Assembly: GCA_020347585.1 (NCBI GenBank)
Contig: CP070733.1
Span: 445,211-452,496 of the forward strand
Source: Pseudomonadota bacterium
GTDB taxonomy: Bacteria > Pseudomonadota > Gammaproteobacteria > CAMYNG01
Reading direction: 5' to 3'
DNA: 7,286 bases
A program made the position numbers and the translations under genes. Shown piece after piece: positions 6,227 through 7,286 of the stretch. Each line of letters starts with the position of its first letter. Position 1 is the first letter of the stretch. A model generated the notes under the pieces. It worked only from the letters and a program-made list of their open reading frames with translations, did no database searches and was not told where the DNA came from.

Positions 6227-6256
6227 ACTATCGATCAGCGTCAATTAGTTGTCAAC
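6227..6256 (-). promoter_or_regulatory. Sigma-70-type promoter with double TTGAC element before peptide 2
   Basis: On the minus strand TTGACA (6255-6250) is followed by an exact 17-base spacer and GATAGT (6232-6227, 4 of 6 matches to TATAAT). The peptide 2 ATG is about 60 bases further on. A second half-site TTGACG starts 11 bases after the first, and the block GTTGACAA-N4-TTGACGC-N-GAT recurs before peptide 1. The remainder of the gap 6163-6410 shows no gene. Confidence 0.62.
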
Positions 6257-6284
6257 CAAGTTACTGGGGATACTAGTCGATCGC

Positions 6285-6300
6285 GTGCAGATAGCTGCAC
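6285..6300. repeat. Inverted repeat between peptides 3 and 2
   Basis: GTGCAG-ATAG-CTGCAC is a perfect 6-bp stem with a 4-base loop about 30 bases upstream of the peptide 2 -35 hexamer. There is no T-run on the minus strand, so it is not a normal terminator for peptide 3. It could be a regulator site or chance. Confidence 0.35.
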
Positions 6301-6410
6301 CGTTTTCGATGAATTCGATGTTTTTTTAACGAAACATAAACGCACGCTATTTGCCGAGCGTTTCACCCGACAACGGCAAGAGTCGCGCCTATTGCATGTT
6401 CCCGCGCGGC

Positions 6411-6659
6411 TTAACTCCTATGTCCCCTGAAACCTCCGCGATTCTGCGGATTGCCTGGGCGTCCCCATTTGTCGTCGTTGTCCAGGTAGGTCTTGCCGTT
6501 CTTCTGAATTCCGGCCGGCAGGCAGTCATGATGCGCCACGCCGTTGTTACAGCGGGGCGAGCCGTTCCTGGCAAATGCGGGCATTGCATTCAGGGTGAGT
6601 ATTGCTGGCGCTATATAGGCCGTCTTTCTGAGGAAATCACGCCTGGAGTTACTGGTCAT
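6411..6659 (-). CDS. Precursor-like peptide 3 (82 aa), twin-arginine leader, two-cysteine core
   Basis: An 82-residue paralogue of peptide 2. The leader (1-30) is MTSNSRRDFLRK, then TAYIAPAILTLNAMP and AFA. The core (31-82) begins RNGSPRCNNG, has C37 and C46, keeps GNPQNRGGF and carries four extra residues, ending GHRS. I chose the ATG at 6659 because it aligns with peptide 2 and has GGGGGA seven bases upstream; in-frame ATGs at 6674 and 6665 would add MGDMA or MA. It follows the PqqD-like gene by 35 bases and is likely cotranscribed with it, so this peptide and its presumed recognition protein are made together. A C-terminal serine is notable because one lasso-peptide HprK-like kinase modifies a C-terminal serine; the link here is speculative. 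Confidence 0.82.
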   Translation of the reverse strand: MTSNSRRDFLRKTAYIAPAILTLNAMPAFARNGSPRCNNGVAHHDCLPAGIQKNGKTYLDNDDKWGRPGNPQNRGGFRGHRS

Positions 6660-6694
6660 CGCCATATCCCCCATTTTCGAATTGCGGTGTTTCC

Positions 6695-6967
6695 TTAGTC
6701 TTGCTCCGAGATCCGTTCTATCAGCTTCAGATCATCGAGTTGCTGCAGTATCCGCTCAATGTCGTTGATCGCGGCACTGCGCTCGACCTCGAAACGCTCC
6801 ACCACGATATCCGCGATCTGCTCTACTGACGTCGAACCGTCACACTGGCTCCAGATGAAACACGCAGTGGGGTTCAGCTGATGTATCTGATTCGTTTCGA
6901 CGTCGAGCAACAGCGCTTCGTCGTCAACCGTCTGACTGGTGATATTCGAGCATTGTCGGTAAAACAT
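6695..6967 (-). CDS. PqqD-like peptide-binding (RiPP recognition) protein
   Basis: A 90-residue protein with the PqqD-type winged-helix fold: DDEALLLDVETNQIHQLNPTA (residues 15-35) followed by CFIWSQCDGSTSVEQIADIV (36-55), a variable helix, and LDDLKLIERI at the end. PqqD proteins bind leader peptides and present them to modifying enzymes in ribosomal peptide pathways. PqqD-related proteins also occur in cassettes with HprK-related kinases and nucleotidyltransferases, which is what this region shows. The ATG at 6967 has GAGGAA directly upstream, unusually close. The three peptide leaders downstream are its likely ligands, which is inference from position. The gene is followed by peptide 3 after 35 bases. 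PqqD family membership is strong; any role in pyrroloquinoline quinone synthesis is unlikely, as no other pqq gene is seen. Confidence 0.87.
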   Translation of the reverse strand: MFYRQCSNITSQTVDDEALLLDVETNQIHQLNPTACFIWSQCDGSTSVEQIADIVVERFEVERSAAINDIERILQQLDDLKLIERISEQD

Positions 6968-7004
6968 TTCCTCGCTTCCGTGTACCTGATTCGAATCTAG
7001 CTCT

Positions 7005-7118
7005 CTACTGTATGTCAGTACTATTCGTACAATTACGTAGATTATTTAGTATCTCTGTAAAGAAATTTCGTTGTTTCTGGCGGATTAGGGACACTTCGCC
7101 ACTGATCTTCTCGATCAT
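7005..7118 (-). CDS. Possible 37-residue ORF coupled to the nucleotidyltransferase stop
   Basis: The ATG at 7118-7116 overlaps the upstream TGA as ATGA, the classic coupling arrangement, and opens 37 codons (MIEKISGEVSLIRQKQ... to NSTDIQ). The sequence is charged and polar, with no signal, motif or family that I recognise. It also fills most of an AT-rich gap that would otherwise hold the promoter of the PqqD-like gene. It could easily be chance. Confidence 0.25.
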   Translation of the reverse strand: MIEKISGEVSLIRQKQRNFFTEILNNLRNCTNSTDIQ

Positions 7119-7286
7119 TCACCGCGATGTTCACGGTTACCCTCCATTTTCGTAAGGTACTTCGCTACCAGCCGAAACGGCCGCACGAGGTAGTACAGTG
7201 GTGCTAGCCAGCGCGGCAGGCGAAGCACAGCTTGGTCAGCCTCTCCGGGAGTGATTACCCGCCGAAACATCCGGGGTGTGAAATGG
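7115..7286 (-). CDS. C-terminal end of a probable nucleotidyltransferase (PF14907-type), cut by window edge
   Basis: Hand translation of the minus strand from the right edge gives 56 residues and a TGA at 7117-7115. The segment ITPGEADQAVLRLPRW followed by LAPLYYLVRPFRLVAKYL resembles the C-terminal end of the uncharacterised nucleotidyltransferase family PF14907, where an LP-x-L-x-LYYLLRP-x-RL run is usual. Proteins of that family are reported in the same cassettes as PqqD-like and HprK-related proteins, which fits the two genes seen here. The catalytic part lies outside the window, so activity cannot be judged, and the assignment depends on a short C-terminal stretch. An unrelated membrane-associated enzyme with a similar tail cannot be excluded. 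Confidence 0.55.
   Translation of the reverse strand, partial: HFTPRMFRRVITPGEADQAVLRLPRWLAPLYYLVRPFRLVAKYLTKMEGNREHRGE

Noticed and set aside
6285..6330. Plus-strand terminator made of the 6285-6300 hairpin and the following T-rich bases
   Set aside because: No plus-strand gene lies upstream to be terminated, and the long T run is about 20 bases away from the stem.
6351..6698. Plus-strand open frame opposite peptide 3
   Set aside because: It is a shadow of the conserved peptide 3 frame and has no family features.
4564..7286. Classical lasso peptide or PQQ biosynthesis cluster
   Set aside because: No asparagine-synthetase-like cyclase, transglutaminase-like protease, PqqA-type peptide or radical SAM PqqE is present in the window; only the PqqD-like and HprK-like parts are shared.

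Overview
The window looks like the chromosome of a GC-rich gammaproteobacterium. The clearest sign is a divergent yrfG / nudE-cysQ block, an arrangement known from gammaproteobacteria (yrfG and nudE are close neighbours in Escherichia coli; similar nudE-cysQ neighbourhoods occur in Pseudomonas-type genomes). The protein sequences fit this group, but the genus cannot be named from the sequence alone.

Left part (1-4540), core-type genes. Positions 1-1190 (minus) hold the first 396 codons of an RpfC-like membrane histidine kinase that runs off the left edge. Diverging from it is a small cysteine-cluster (YkgJ/UPF0153-type) protein at 1282-1707. Convergent to that is yrfG (1827-2525, minus), a HAD-family purine nucleotidase. 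Divergent from yrfG is a plus-strand run of nudE (2775-3320), cysQ (3313-4131, overlapping nudE by 8 bases) and a small membrane-anchored DUF6164-type protein (4175-4540). YrfG, NudE and CysQ all hydrolyse nucleotides or nucleotide-derived phosphates, so this block reads as nucleotide housekeeping.

Right part (4564-7286, all minus strand), an accessory peptide cassette. In transcription order it contains the C-terminal end of a probable nucleotidyltransferase (cut by the right edge), a PqqD-like peptide-binding protein, two closely related small secreted-type peptides (82 and 78 aa), a third peptide with the same leader but a different tail (58 aa), and an HprK-related P-loop kinase. All three peptides have a 30-residue leader with a twin-arginine motif (SRR-D/E-FL) at the same position, a YxAPAxLTL segment and an Ala-X-Ala cleavage-type site, followed by a short GSP-containing core. 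Precursor-like peptides, a PqqD-like recognition protein and an HprK-like kinase together suggest a ribosomally made, modified peptide system. No cyclase, radical SAM enzyme, dedicated protease or transporter is visible in the window; such genes could lie beyond the right edge.

Regulatory layout of the cassette: the 78-aa and 58-aa peptide genes share an upstream element (TTGACAA-N4-TTGACGC-N-GAT) that doubles as a -35 region. A strong rho-independent terminator follows the 78-aa gene. A perfect 13-bp inverted repeat followed by TTTT lies inside the first codons of the kinase gene. These features suggest that each peptide is expressed separately and that kinase output is held below peptide output; this is inference. 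I saw no tRNA, rRNA, CRISPR array, insertion sequence or phage gene.
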